A DNA stretch of 64,000 nucleotides from Candidatus Gastranaerophilales bacterium (lineage in GTDB: Bacteria; Cyanobacteriota; Vampirovibrionia; Gastranaerophilales; Gastranaerophilaceae): contig CALUWJ010000003.1 in the NCBI GenBank assembly GCA_944324455.1, forward strand, positions 1 to 64,000, in the 5' to 3' direction. The notes beneath the pieces are model-generated. The model was not told where the DNA came from. It ran no database searches and was given only the letters and a program-made list of their open reading frames with translations. This document shows, piece by piece, positions 25,682 to 34,524 of the stretch. Each line of letters starts with the position of its first letter. Positions within the stretch are counted from its first letter, which is position 1. The position numbers and the translations under genes were made by a program.

Positions 25682-25763
25682 TTTTTTCCTCAACATATTT
25701 AGATTATAGTTTTTTTTCAAATATTTTGCTAAATGGTATATAAAAATTCATATAATTGAAAGG

Positions 25764-25797
25764 TTGAAATTATTAAAAAATACATTAACATTGAATT
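25764..25797 (+). promoter_or_regulatory. Promoter before the 25798 gene, leaderless type
   Basis: TTGAAA (25764-25769), 16 bp, TAACAT (25786-25791), 6 nt, ATG. No Shine-Dalgarno is present. Confidence 0.4.
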
Positions 25798-26349
25798 ATG
25801 GTTAAAAAAATTTATTTAACAATTTTAATAATATTTTTATTTTTTGTAACAAGTTCTTATTGTTTTGCTTTTTTGCCTTGTTTGAAAAAAGGAACCTTAG
25901 TTAAGGTTTACCCGAAAGTACCTTTAAGCACGCAAAGCCTTGAAGAAGGCTCCAGAGTTTATTTTATTTCGCCTGCCGATGTTTGGGTATTGGAAAATAA
26001 GGCTATTGAAAAAGGGGATATATTTTTAGGTTATGTCAGCATGTTAAAAATGCCTGTTGTGGGTGTGAATGCTGCTATGAGTATAAATATTGATTTTCTT
26101 GTTAAAAAGAGCGGTGAAAAAAGAGAAATTAAAGGAAAAATTATTTTTTCAAATAGTGAAATTCTTGGAGGTAATCTAACAAATCCTGCTTCATATAATA
26201 CAACAATTCACCCAAGAAAGGTTTATGGAAATCCTTGGGGCGGGACACTTCAATATGTTCCGAGCGGAGAATATGAATTTGGGCAGCATGTAGGAATTGA
26301 TGCTCGAGATAATATTTTTGTTCAGTTTGATGAAGATTACTATATTTAA
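25798..26349 (+). CDS. Exported protein of unknown function
   Basis: 183 residues. Residues 1-24 form a signal peptide (MVKKIYLTILIIFLFFVTSSYCFA). The rest is beta-rich (GSRVYFISPADVWVL, GKIIFSNSEILGG, GEYEFGQHVGI). It shares spacing features with the next gene product (an opening set-point, a glycine-rich middle, hydrophobic strands). No family is assigned with confidence, and a periplasmic or outer-membrane-associated location is inferred. It opens the plus-strand cluster leading to the TonB/Exb genes. Confidence 0.6.
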   Translation: MVKKIYLTILIIFLFFVTSSYCFAFLPCLKKGTLVKVYPKVPLSTQSLEEGSRVYFISPADVWVLENKAIEKGDIFLGYVSMLKMPVVGVNAAMSINIDFLVKKSGEKREIKGKIIFSNSEILGGNLTNPASYNTTIHPRKVYGNPWGGTLQYVPSGEYEFGQHVGIDARDNIFVQFDEDYYI

Positions 26350-26356
26350 AAAAAAT

Positions 26357-26386
26357 TTGTCAAAAATAATTTTAGTGTGCTAAAAT
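26357..26386 (+). promoter_or_regulatory. Extended -10 promoter
   Basis: TTGTCA (26357-26362), 18 bp, TAAAAT (26381-26386) preceded by TGC (extended -10). The leader is short and contains GAGGAG before the ATG at 26414. Confidence 0.6.
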
Positions 26387-26413
26387 AGCTTTAGCTGTTT
26401 TGGTGAGGAGTAT

Positions 26414-27100
26414 ATGGCTAAAAAGATTTTAACAGCAATTATTTTATCATTTGTTATGACGCTATGTCCTGTATATAGTGCAGCAAATTATAACTATACT
26501 TCATCTGATATGATGAATAATTCACCAAATTTGCAAGGTTATGCACTTTTTGTTCCTGCAGGTGTTACTTGTAGTGCTGTTTTATCGAATGAAATAAACT
26601 CGCTTTCTGCCATTGTAGGACAAACCATTAATCTTGTTTTGCCTATGGATTTTAAATATAACGGAAAATTAATTGCTCCATCGGGTAGTACGATTATGGG
26701 TAGTGTTGTTCAAACAAAAAAAGCAGGATATGGAAACAGAAATGCCAAAATGCTTATAAAATTTACAACTATTAGAACTCCTTATAATAATATAATTCCT
26801 ATAAATGCTGTTATAGCAACTAAAGATGGATCAGGCATGTTAAGAGGTGCTACTACACTGGATAGTGCTAAAGAATACGCAAAAGATGGAGCTATCGGTG
26901 CTGCAACAGGAACGGTTGCAGGAGTTGTTGCAGGAGCAATAAGAGGTGATGTAGGGCAAGGTGCTCTATATGGTGCTGCGATTGGCGGTACAATGGGGTT
27001 AATCAAAAGAACAACAGATAAAGGAGAAGAAATAAGAATACCCGCTAACAGCGAAATAAACATATTGTTTAAACAACCAATTACATTAACAGCACAATAA
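26414..27100 (+). CDS. Exported protein with VirB10/TrbI-like beta fold and glycine zipper
   Basis: 228 residues. Residues 1-22 form a signal peptide. Residues of about 45-140 (FVPAGVTCSAVLSNEINS, LIAPSGSTIMGSVV, MLIKFTTIRTPYNNIIPINA) resemble the extracytoplasmic beta-barrel fold of TrbI/VirB10-like proteins. Residues 150-195 form a glycine/alanine zipper (DGAIGAATGTVAGVVAGAI) able to insert in a membrane. Own promoter with an extended -10 and a strong Shine-Dalgarno. No secretion-system genes are nearby, so an envelope structural role linked to the TonB/AsmA cluster is an inference. Confidence 0.55.
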   Translation: MAKKILTAIILSFVMTLCPVYSAANYNYTSSDMMNNSPNLQGYALFVPAGVTCSAVLSNEINSLSAIVGQTINLVLPMDFKYNGKLIAPSGSTIMGSVVQTKKAGYGNRNAKMLIKFTTIRTPYNNIIPINAVIATKDGSGMLRGATTLDSAKEYAKDGAIGAATGTVAGVVAGAIRGDVGQGALYGAAIGGTMGLIKRTTDKGEEIRIPANSEINILFKQPITLTAQ

Positions 27101-27166
27101 ATTAGTCCTTATGGCTAATTTATAAAAATTATTTATAAATAATAATTTATTTTGGAAATAAAAATT

Positions 27167-28360
27167 ATGGCACAGATTAGAAATAGATTTGATATTCAAA
27201 ATTCAATAACAGAAGATGAAACAACGGTTGTTAAAAGGCTTCCTAATTTGTTTGATGATATAGACGAATTAAAACCGGTAAGCGGTATATTAATTTCTCT
27301 TGCAACCCATGTTTTAATAGCTTTATTATTGATGATATTCAGTGCATTGTACGGAATAGTTTTTCCGCATTTGCCAAAGCCTGAATTACCTAATAGGGAT
27401 GTAGAATTTAAATTGGTTCAAAATGAATCAAAACCACCGATAAACAAAAATACTAAAATAAGGTCAGACAGGGATTCACAAGCAGGTGGCAAGCATGATC
27501 CAAAAAGAGCTATATCTGAACCCAGCCCTATGGCTTCCGCTCCTAAAAAACAAGCTAAGCCAATGACAAAACCTGCTGCACCTAAAAAAACAGTTGTGCA
27601 AAAACAACCTCAAACAAAACCTGCACCTGTTTCAAAGCCTGTTGTAAGTCAAACAAAACCGGTGCAAAAACCGACAATATCAAAGCCGGCTGCTGTTAAA
27701 CCTACTGTAAAACCTGTATATAAACCAAGTAATACAGTTAAACCAAGTGCGCCTAAAATTGCAACAGCTCCAAAGAGCCCGTTTACAATAGCTGCTCCAA
27801 AAAGTTCAGCACCTGTTGGCTCTACTTATAAACCAAAAGGAGCTCCAAGCGGAGGTTCATCTGGCGGTTCATCAGGTTCAAAAAGCGGAGCACCTGCACC
27901 AAAATTCAGTTCAGGCGGTTCATCAGGCGGATCTTCCAGAGGCTCATCAAGTGGTTCAAGCGGTTCAAGATATGCTTCTCGTGGTTCATCAGGCGGATAT
28001 GGTTCAGGAGGCAATCCAAGTCCCGGAAATCCAAATGGCGCACCCGGAATAGATGCAATAAGACAGCCGAACTGGGGTCCTTATATGCGAGATTTAGAAC
28101 AAAGAATTAAAAGAAATTGGTCACCTCCAAAGGGAGATAGCTCAAAACGCGTTGTAATCACATTTACAATTGGCAGAGACGGCAGACTTTTATCTAAAAA
28201 GGTTACTAAATCATCAGGTGTACCTTTGGCAGACAGAGCAGCAATGAGCGCAATTGAATTAACTGCACCATTTAGACCGCTTCCGCCTGAATTTAAAGGA
28301 CAATCCGTTCCGATTGAATTTACATTTGATTATAATGTATTAAATAGTGTTTTAAGATAA
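27167..28360 (+). CDS. TonB/TolA-like energy-transducing protein
   Basis: 397 residues from the ATG at 27167 (a TTG 15 nt upstream is possible). Cytosolic N-terminus, one transmembrane helix at about residues 44-66, then a long Pro/Lys/Ala-rich span (KPAAPKKTVVQKQPQTKPAP) that would cross the periplasm. A Gly/Ser-rich segment of about 50 residues follows. The C-terminal TonB_C domain is about 90 residues (YMRDLEQRIKRNWSPPKGDS, VVITFTIGRDGRL, AAMSAIELTAPFRPLP). It transmits proton-motive force from ExbB/ExbD to an outer-membrane or periplasmic partner. ExbB follows within 27 bp. Confidence 0.88.
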   Translation: MAQIRNRFDIQNSITEDETTVVKRLPNLFDDIDELKPVSGILISLATHVLIALLLMIFSALYGIVFPHLPKPELPNRDVEFKLVQNESKPPINKNTKIRSDRDSQAGGKHDPKRAISEPSPMASAPKKQAKPMTKPAAPKKTVVQKQPQTKPAPVSKPVVSQTKPVQKPTISKPAAVKPTVKPVYKPSNTVKPSAPKIATAPKSPFTIAAPKSSAPVGSTYKPKGAPSGGSSGGSSGSKSGAPAPKFSSGGSSGGSSRGSSSGSSGSRYASRGSSGGYGSGGNPSPGNPNGAPGIDAIRQPNWGPYMRDLEQRIKRNWSPPKGDSSKRVVITFTIGRDGRLLSKKVTKSSGVPLADRAAMSAIELTAPFRPLPPEFKGQSVPIEFTFDYNVLNSVLR

Positions 28361-28387
28361 GTAAAATAGGTAAATGAGGATAAAAAA

Positions 28388-29035
28388 ATGGATTTAATGT
28401 TAACGGCAATAGCGCAAGATTGGGCGGTACTTACACCAATTTTTATATGCTCTATTTTGGTTGTATATGTTGCAATAAACAGAATAATGTATTACAAAAA
28501 AAATGAAAGAAATATTTCAGAGTTTATTCCAAGCTTGCAAAAAGCACTTGTAAAAAATAATATAGGTGCAGCTCAAAGAATTTCAGTGCAATTAGGCGGT
28601 ATAATTTCTGAAATGGTAGATGAAGCTCTTAGAATTTATACTGAGCAAAAAGCAGGATTTTCAAGAGCTTATGATATTTCATCATCTTTAGCTACAAGAA
28701 AACTTGAACGTCATTTAACAATTTTAGGTACAATCGGAGGTGTTGCTCCTTTTCTTGGTTTGTTTGGTACGGTTGTAAGAATTTTATATACTTTCCAAGA
28801 TTTGGCGACACAAGGTAATCAATCAGCTGCAGTTGCAACAGGTATTGCATCTGCGCTTATTGCAACAGCTTTAGGTCTTGGTGTTGCGATTGTTGCGGTT
28901 GTATTATTTAACTATTTTCAAACAGTTGTAGCACGTTTTGAGTCAGATTTTAAATTGATAAAACTTGTATTTTTAAGCTTTATTGATTCAGATGAAGAAG
29001 TTGCGGTTGAAAACAATAATTCAATAGCTCTATAG
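28388..29035 (+). CDS. exbB: ExbB/TolQ/MotA-family proton channel subunit
   Basis: 215 residues with three hydrophobic segments: about 14-30, then the family signature LTILGTIGGVAPFLGLFGTVVRIL near 112-136 and GIASALIATALGLGVAIVAVVLFNYF near 155-180. With ExbD it forms the inner-membrane proton-driven stator. AATGAGGA forms the Shine-Dalgarno region. Part of a five-gene run (tonB, exbB, exbD, exbD, asmA-like) with gaps of 1-27 bp. Confidence 0.93.
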   Translation: MDLMLTAIAQDWAVLTPIFICSILVVYVAINRIMYYKKNERNISEFIPSLQKALVKNNIGAAQRISVQLGGIISEMVDEALRIYTEQKAGFSRAYDISSSLATRKLERHLTILGTIGGVAPFLGLFGTVVRILYTFQDLATQGNQSAAVATGIASALIATALGLGVAIVAVVLFNYFQTVVARFESDFKLIKLVFLSFIDSDEEVAVENNNSIAL

Positions 29036-29046
29036 TTGAGGATAAG

Positions 29047-29508
29047 ATGAATTTTAGCAGTACACAAGATGACGGCAGAAAGAAAACATTTAACGAGATA
29101 AATATCACCCCTCTAACGGATATTTTTCTTGTGTTGTTGATAATTATGATGGTTATTGCTCCAAGTTTTCAGTCTGTTGATAACAATATAAAAATGCCCG
29201 AAATAAATTCAGGTTTATCGATTGAAAATGAGAAAGCTACTGTTTCAATCACTAAAGACGGATCGTTTTATGTTAACGAAACGAAAGTTGCACCTGATGA
29301 TATCGAAAATTCTTTTAGTAATATAATATCATCTCTTGAAAAAAAAGAGGTAGTAGTTAGAGCAGATAAAGAAACAAAAAGCTCTGAGATTATGAAAGTT
29401 ATGAAGGCTGCACAAAATGCAGGTTTTGAAAAGCTTGTTGTGGCAGGTGAACCGCTAAGTAAAAAACAGCAGCAAGAGCTTAAAAATAAAGCTGAGCTTG
29501 AGGAATAA
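29047..29508 (+). CDS. exbD: ExbD/TolR-family protein, copy 1
   Basis: 153 residues. Short cytosolic start ending in NEINITPLTDIFLVLLIIMM, containing the conserved proton-carrying Asp in the single transmembrane helix. The periplasmic domain (about 55-135) includes KKEVVVRADKETKSSEIMKVM, as in ExbD/TolR. The C-terminal tail is charged. It is 2 bp from a second copy with an almost identical N-terminal motif, a tandem duplication. Confidence 0.92.
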   Translation: MNFSSTQDDGRKKTFNEINITPLTDIFLVLLIIMMVIAPSFQSVDNNIKMPEINSGLSIENEKATVSITKDGSFYVNETKVAPDDIENSFSNIISSLEKKEVVVRADKETKSSEIMKVMKAAQNAGFEKLVVAGEPLSKKQQQELKNKAELEE

Positions 29509-29510
29509 AA

Positions 29511-29894
29511 ATGAAAAGACAAACTTTTAATGAAATAAATATCACTCCTTTAACGGATATTTTTCTTGTTCTTCTTATTTTAATGATGGTTATAGCGCCA
29601 ATATTGGATCAACAAGGTTTATCTTTGGCTGTTCCTGAATATGTAGAAGAAAATCAGGTGCAAAAGGATAGCAAAATACTTGAAATAACAGTTACTCCCG
29701 ATAATAAATATCTTTTAAACGGTTCTGAAATATTTGAAGATAACTTAGTTTCAACCCTGAAAGAAGAAGCTAAAAATAAACCTGATGGATTATTAATTCA
29801 AGCAAGTGGAGATTCTAACCATGAAAGCGTGGTTAGATTAATGGATAATGCTAGAAATGCAGGGGTTCAAAGTATTTCAATAGTAGAAATTTAA
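29511..29894 (+). CDS. exbD: ExbD/TolR-family protein, copy 2
   Basis: 127 residues. It shares FNEINITPLTDIFLVLL with the preceding gene, then diverges (ILMMVIAPILDQQGLSLAVPE). The periplasmic domain ends NARNAGVQSISIVEI. Two different ExbD-type subunits beside one ExbB suggest a hetero-dimer in the stator or two partners. Its stop is 1 bp before the start of the large AsmA-like gene, implying translational coupling. Confidence 0.92.
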   Translation: MKRQTFNEINITPLTDIFLVLLILMMVIAPILDQQGLSLAVPEYVEENQVQKDSKILEITVTPDNKYLLNGSEIFEDNLVSTLKEEAKNKPDGLLIQASGDSNHESVVRLMDNARNAGVQSISIVEI

Positions 29895-29895
29895 A

Positions 29896-32800
29896 ATGAT
29901 ATTTTATTATAAAAGAAAAAGTCGAATTAAGAAAATTAAATCTTTTTTATCTGAAATTACTTATAAAAGGGGTGCTAGTTACACTCCCTTTTTTGCTTTT
30001 TTGAAAATAATTTTATTTTTTGTATTGTTTATTTTAATAGCTGCTTATTTATTTTATTTATTTGTTTTACCTGATTTTCTTGATGAAAATAAAATGGAGG
30101 GATATATCAACAGCTATTTATCTCAAAATACAAAACTAATTTTTGATGTAGAAGAATTTAAAATATATCCTGATTATAAATTTGATATTAATTTAAAAGC
30201 AGATAAAATAAGTTTAAAATATTCAAAAAATAAAGATTTTTTAATTCTAGAAAAGCCTGTAATTGAGATTAATCTTGTTACGCTTTTATTTAATTATATT
30301 GATTTAAATAAAATTAAAGCTGAAAAAATTACAATTAATACAAATTTTACAAAAGATAAAAAATATGATTGTTTTAATTATTTTAGCCCTGAAATTTTGG
30401 GTATGAAATCTGATAAATCAAAGTTTGAATTGAGAAATATAAAAGCATTGGTTGATAAATTGGATTTAAATATTTATGATGAAAATGTTAAAAAGAATTT
30501 TTATTTAAAAGCTAATGATATTAAGTTGTCTTCTTTTGCTTTTAATAATAAACAACGCCCTATCAATATCAAAGCAAATGGTATTTTGGCTTCAAGTAAT
30601 TTTAAAATTGCAGATTTTGATTTAAATTTAAATATAAAATTAAAACAAAAAACCATAAAAAGATATAGAAAAATAATAGAAAAATTGAACTATAATCCTT
30701 TAGCAGATGCAGATAAATATAAATTCAGCGGATTAATCGGGATTGATTTAAAAATTGTATCTACTGATGAAAAAATAAATATAGATGGAAAAGTCGATTT
30801 AAAAAACTATTCTTTTAACGTTGACAATATCCGTATTCCAAAAAATAATCTTGAATTATTTTTTAAAGGAGATAAAATTATCTCTAATTGCGATTTTAAC
30901 TTTATTAAAAATCAATTTATTAAAATAAAATCAGTTGTTTCAATTTCTAAAAATAAATTTATTGAATTGAAAATAAATTCAAATGATATAAATTTATCAG
31001 AATTAAGTTCAATAATAAATGCGTTTAATAAAATTTTAAATCTTAATTTAAAATATGATGAAATTATTTTAGATGGTTCTATTGTTGCTGATTTATATTT
31101 AAAAAGTAATTTTAAAACAATAAATTCAAATGGTAGTTTGAATATAAAAAATGCTTCAATATTTCATAAAAAAACGAATTTGAAAATAAAAGATATAAAT
31201 TCAAATATTAATTTTGCAAATAACAAAATAAATATTTTAAATACATATGCTTATATTAATAATTCAAAATTTTATCTTGATGGATTGATTGACGAAAAGA
31301 CGAATTTGAATTTAAACATGCATTCTGATTTAATTAATATTGCTCAATTAATATCAATGTTAAAAGCAGTTCCTTTTACAGCCTCTATTTTTAAGGATTA
31401 TGATTTTAGGGATGGATTATTTAGAGCACAAGCTAAAATTAAAGGAAATTTAAAAAATCCGATAATTGAAACAAATTCATCATTGAAAAAATTAAAAGTA
31501 TATTTAAAACCTTATAAAACATTTTTTTCAGCTGAAGAAGTTTTAATTAATGCAACTCCAAAAAACAATAAATTAGATTATATTGAAGTATTAGCTTTAA
31601 ACAATAAAATTAAAAATTCAAATAGCCTTATTACTATTCCTAAACTAAAACTAAAAATAAACCAAAACGATATAATAATAGAAAAAACAAAGTTGTATTT
31701 TGATAAAATTGCTGCCGATTTTAATGGAATTATAAGTTCATATAAAACAAAAGATTTGAAGATTGATTTAAGTTTTGTTGGAAAAATCCCTCAGTATAAT
31801 AAAATTGTAATTATTAAAAATAAAACTCCGCAATTTAAAATTGATTGCGTAATTAAAAATGATATTTTAGATATAACTGCCCTAAATTTGATTTCCGATA
31901 GTCAAAATATTTTGACTCTTAAAGGTGTAATATCAAAATTATCTTCAAAAAATCCTCAAATTAATAATTTAAAAATTGATATTCCGTCTAAAATTTCTTT
32001 AATTTTACCAAAATTAGATAATACTACACTTGATTTAACTGGCAAGATTGATTTATCTGGGAATATTGAAAACCCTGATATTAATGCTGATTTAGTTGTA
32101 GATAATTTGGCATATAGCCCTTATTACTTATATGTTAAAGATATGATTTTAAATATAAAAAATTCAAAAGCTTATGTGAATATCACAAAAGGCAGGCTTT
32201 TAAATTCGGATTTTGATTTGGTGGCGCAAGGAAGATATTCTAATAAAACAATTGTTGTTGATTTTTTAAACATACAATCAAATTATATCAATCTTTCTGT
32301 GATGGAAAAATTAAATAAATCTATTGAAAAATCAAATCCTGCGCCTGTTAAAATTTTAAATTTAAAAGGCAGTATAATGGCGCTTGAATTAATGGATACA
32401 TTATTAAATTCCGTATATTTTGAAGGAACATTAGATAATGATATCTTAACTTTAAATAGCTATAGTGCTGATGTATTTAATGGAAAAGCAACTGGTTCAT
32501 TATCTTTTAATTTAACAAACAATAAAATAAAAACCCAAACAATATTAAAAGAAATCAATGTTAGATTATTATCAAGTCAAATCAAAGAATTTTCAATTGC
32601 TGCAAGCGGAAAACTTAGCGCCTTAACAAATATAGAGTTTAGTGGATATGATTATAATTCAATTTTAAAAACCCTAAAAGGGTATATAAAGTTTAATATT
32701 GATAATGGTGAATTATCCCAATTTGCAAAGCTTGAAAGATATTTGCAAGCAGGAAATATTTTATCTCAAAGCATATTAAAATTGAGTTTAAACTCTGCCT

Positions 32801-33264
32801 TATCAGCTGTTACAAAGCAAAATACCGGAGATTTTAAAACAATAGAAGGAACATTTAATATTGATAATTCTTGGATTGATATTCAATATATTAAAACCCA
32901 AGGTACAAACATGAGCACATATTCAGAAGGTCGTGTTAATATGTTGAGTAAATATTGTAATGTAAAAGTTTTTGGCAGAATTCCGACTTCTATGGTCAGT
33001 GTGATGGGAAATATCGGAAGTTTTACAACAAATCAACTGGTTAATAAAATGTCGAATGATGCTAAAGAAATAATTAAATCAATTACCGTTTCGCCTATAG
33101 AAAAAATGCTTTCAGTTGAAATTCCAAAAGAATATTTGGAAAAAATCCCGTCTTTAATTATTGAAAATACTCCAACAAGAGAATTTATGGTAATTATAAA
33201 CGGGCCAATAGAACAAAAATCTTCTGTTAAATATTTTAAATGGAATTTGAAAGACACAAATTGA
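29896..33264 (+). CDS. Large AsmA/TamB-like envelope protein
   Basis: 1122 residues. A basic cytosolic N-terminus (about 1-37), a transmembrane helix (about 38-62, KIILFFVLFILIAAYLFYLFV), then about 1,050 residues of repetitive beta-strand sequence. The C-terminal section (LERYLQAGNILSQSILKLSL, GDFKTIEGTFNI, KVFGRIP, FMVIINGPI, FKWNL) parallels the end of the 21338-25681 protein. It follows exbD copy 2 by 1 bp, so it is probably made with the energised module. A role in moving lipid or building the outer membrane is inferred from the family. Confidence 0.82.
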   Translation: MIFYYKRKSRIKKIKSFLSEITYKRGASYTPFFAFLKIILFFVLFILIAAYLFYLFVLPDFLDENKMEGYINSYLSQNTKLIFDVEEFKIYPDYKFDINLKADKISLKYSKNKDFLILEKPVIEINLVTLLFNYIDLNKIKAEKITINTNFTKDKKYDCFNYFSPEILGMKSDKSKFELRNIKALVDKLDLNIYDENVKKNFYLKANDIKLSSFAFNNKQRPINIKANGILASSNFKIADFDLNLNIKLKQKTIKRYRKIIEKLNYNPLADADKYKFSGLIGIDLKIVSTDEKINIDGKVDLKNYSFNVDNIRIPKNNLELFFKGDKIISNCDFNFIKNQFIKIKSVVSISKNKFIELKINSNDINLSELSSIINAFNKILNLNLKYDEIILDGSIVADLYLKSNFKTINSNGSLNIKNASIFHKKTNLKIKDINSNINFANNKINILNTYAYINNSKFYLDGLIDEKTNLNLNMHSDLINIAQLISMLKAVPFTASIFKDYDFRDGLFRAQAKIKGNLKNPIIETNSSLKKLKVYLKPYKTFFSAEEVLINATPKNNKLDYIEVLALNNKIKNSNSLITIPKLKLKINQNDIIIEKTKLYFDKIAADFNGIISSYKTKDLKIDLSFVGKIPQYNKIVIIKNKTPQFKIDCVIKNDILDITALNLISDSQNILTLKGVISKLSSKNPQINNLKIDIPSKISLILPKLDNTTLDLTGKIDLSGNIENPDINADLVVDNLAYSPYYLYVKDMILNIKNSKAYVNITKGRLLNSDFDLVAQGRYSNKTIVVDFLNIQSNYINLSVMEKLNKSIEKSNPAPVKILNLKGSIMALELMDTLLNSVYFEGTLDNDILTLNSYSADVFNGKATGSLSFNLTNNKIKTQTILKEINVRLLSSQIKEFSIAASGKLSALTNIEFSGYDYNSILKTLKGYIKFNIDNGELSQFAKLERYLQAGNILSQSILKLSLNSALSAVTKQNTGDFKTIEGTFNIDNSWIDIQYIKTQGTNMSTYSEGRVNMLSKYCNVKVFGRIPTSMVSVMGNIGSFTTNQLVNKMSNDAKEIIKSITVSPIEKMLSVEIPKEYLEKIPSLIIENTPTREFMVIINGPIEQKSSVKYFKWNLKDTN

Positions 33265-33314
33265 AACATAAAAAAATAATTAAGAAATTAAGCTTTTTTG
33301 TTTTTTGGATATAA

Positions 33315-33326
33315 GATAATAGTATT
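33315..33326 (+). promoter_or_regulatory. -10 box for a leaderless dnaJ-like mRNA
   Basis: GATAAT (33315-33320), 6 nt, ATG. No Shine-Dalgarno and no clear -35 are seen. Confidence 0.45.
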
Positions 33327-34382
33327 ATGAAATATAAAGATTATTATGAAATATTAGGGGTGCAAAGAAGTGCATCTCAACAAGAAATTAAATCAGCATA
33401 CAGGAAATTAGCAAGAAAATATCATCCTGATGTCAATAAGGCACCTGATGCACAAGCTAAATTTAAAGATATAAATGAGGCTTATGAGGTTTTAGGCGAC
33501 GAAAACAAAAGAAAAAGATATGATCAATTAGGTTCTGCTTGGCAGCAAGGAGCAGATTTCACACCGCCTCCGGGGTTTGAAGGGTTTAATTTTTCTAATT
33601 TTGGTCAAGGAAATGCTCAAGCAGGAGGATTTTCTGACTTTTTCTCTGCAATCTTTGGTGATATCTTAAGTCAACAACAAGGACAATCACATACTTATTC
33701 ATCCGGTAATTTTGGCGGCGGATTTTCTAATTTTGGCGATTTTTCTCAATTCCAAAATGCAAGAAGCTCAAGACAAAATAGAACATCAGAACCAAAAAAA
33801 GAAGAAAATCTCGATATAGTTCAAAATGTTATTTTGAGCGTTGATGATTTAATTAATTGTCCTAAAAAATCGGTTACAATTACATCGTATCAACAATGCC
33901 AAGTTTGCCATGGTTCAAAACAAGGTTTTTGTTCAAATTGTTCATCCACAGGTATTGAAAAAATAACCAAAAATTTAACATTTAAAGTGCCAAAATTTGT
34001 TAAACAAGGTCAAAAAATCAGATTGAAAGGCGAAGGCAAGGTTGATGCTTATGGCAGAAAAGGCGATGTTTATCTTGTTGTAAAAATCGAAGATAAAAAT
34101 TATGAAATTGATGGAGAAAATTTAATAAAAGATGTTGAATTATTGCCTTATCAAGCAGTTTTAGGCTGCGAAGCTCAAGTTGCTGCTCCATCAGGTAAAT
34201 TTAAAATAAAAATTCCTCCTATGACATCATCCGGTAAAAAGCTAAGAATAAAAGGCATGGGTCTAGCAAAAAAAGATGGAACAAGAGGTGATTTAGAAGC
34301 AAGAATAAAAATAATAGTTCCTAGTGGTTTAACCCTTGAAGCCAAGGAATTATATGAAAAATTAAAGAAATTAAATTCGTAA
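33327..34382 (+). CDS. DnaJ-family co-chaperone with reduced zinc finger
   Basis: 351 residues. J domain at residues 5-68 with the HPD motif at 33-35. A Gly/Phe-rich linker (about 80-145) follows, then the substrate-binding domains from about 160. The canonical DnaJ zinc region has four CxxCxGxG repeats. Here only two CxxC pairs remain (C191/C194 and C202/C205), enough for one zinc site. It therefore sits between DnaJ and CbpA in design. It stimulates Hsp70 ATPase and delivers clients. No dnaK or grpE is adjacent, so it is probably an accessory J protein. Confidence 0.88.
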   Translation: MKYKDYYEILGVQRSASQQEIKSAYRKLARKYHPDVNKAPDAQAKFKDINEAYEVLGDENKRKRYDQLGSAWQQGADFTPPPGFEGFNFSNFGQGNAQAGGFSDFFSAIFGDILSQQQGQSHTYSSGNFGGGFSNFGDFSQFQNARSSRQNRTSEPKKEENLDIVQNVILSVDDLINCPKKSVTITSYQQCQVCHGSKQGFCSNCSSTGIEKITKNLTFKVPKFVKQGQKIRLKGEGKVDAYGRKGDVYLVVKIEDKNYEIDGENLIKDVELLPYQAVLGCEAQVAAPSGKFKIKIPPMTSSGKKLRIKGMGLAKKDGTRGDLEARIKIIVPSGLTLEAKELYEKLKKLNS

Positions 34383-34409
34383 AAAGATGTGTATTGCACA
34401 TCTTTTTTT
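34381..34409 (+). terminator. Intrinsic terminator of the dnaJ-like gene
   Basis: AAAAAGATGTG (34381-34391), TATTG loop, CACATCTTTTT (34397-34407) continuing in T. It begins at the stop codon. Confidence 0.85.
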
Positions 34410-34461
34410 ATACTTTATTTTTATTGTACTTTTGTCTATTATTAAATTAACGGATAAACTG

Positions 34462-34467
34462 TATAAT
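34462..34467 (+). promoter_or_regulatory. -10 box upstream of the VKOR-DsbA gene
   Basis: TATAAT preceded directly by TG, 57 bp before the ATG. The leader would hold the AAGGGAG Shine-Dalgarno. The -35 is not clear. Confidence 0.45.
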
Positions 34468-34524
34468 AAAGTATTAGGTAAGTGGACTTAGTTATTTATT
34501 ATACTGTCATATAAGGGAGTTAAT

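Noticed and set aside
26782-27063. Minus-strand open frame inside the 26414 gene
   Set aside because: It is a shadow of the Gly/Ala-rich coding sequence on the other strand.
27099-27121. Hairpin AAATTAG/CTAATTT after the 26414 gene as terminator
   Set aside because: The stem is short with a bulge and there is no T-run. The downstream TonB-cluster genes may be read through.
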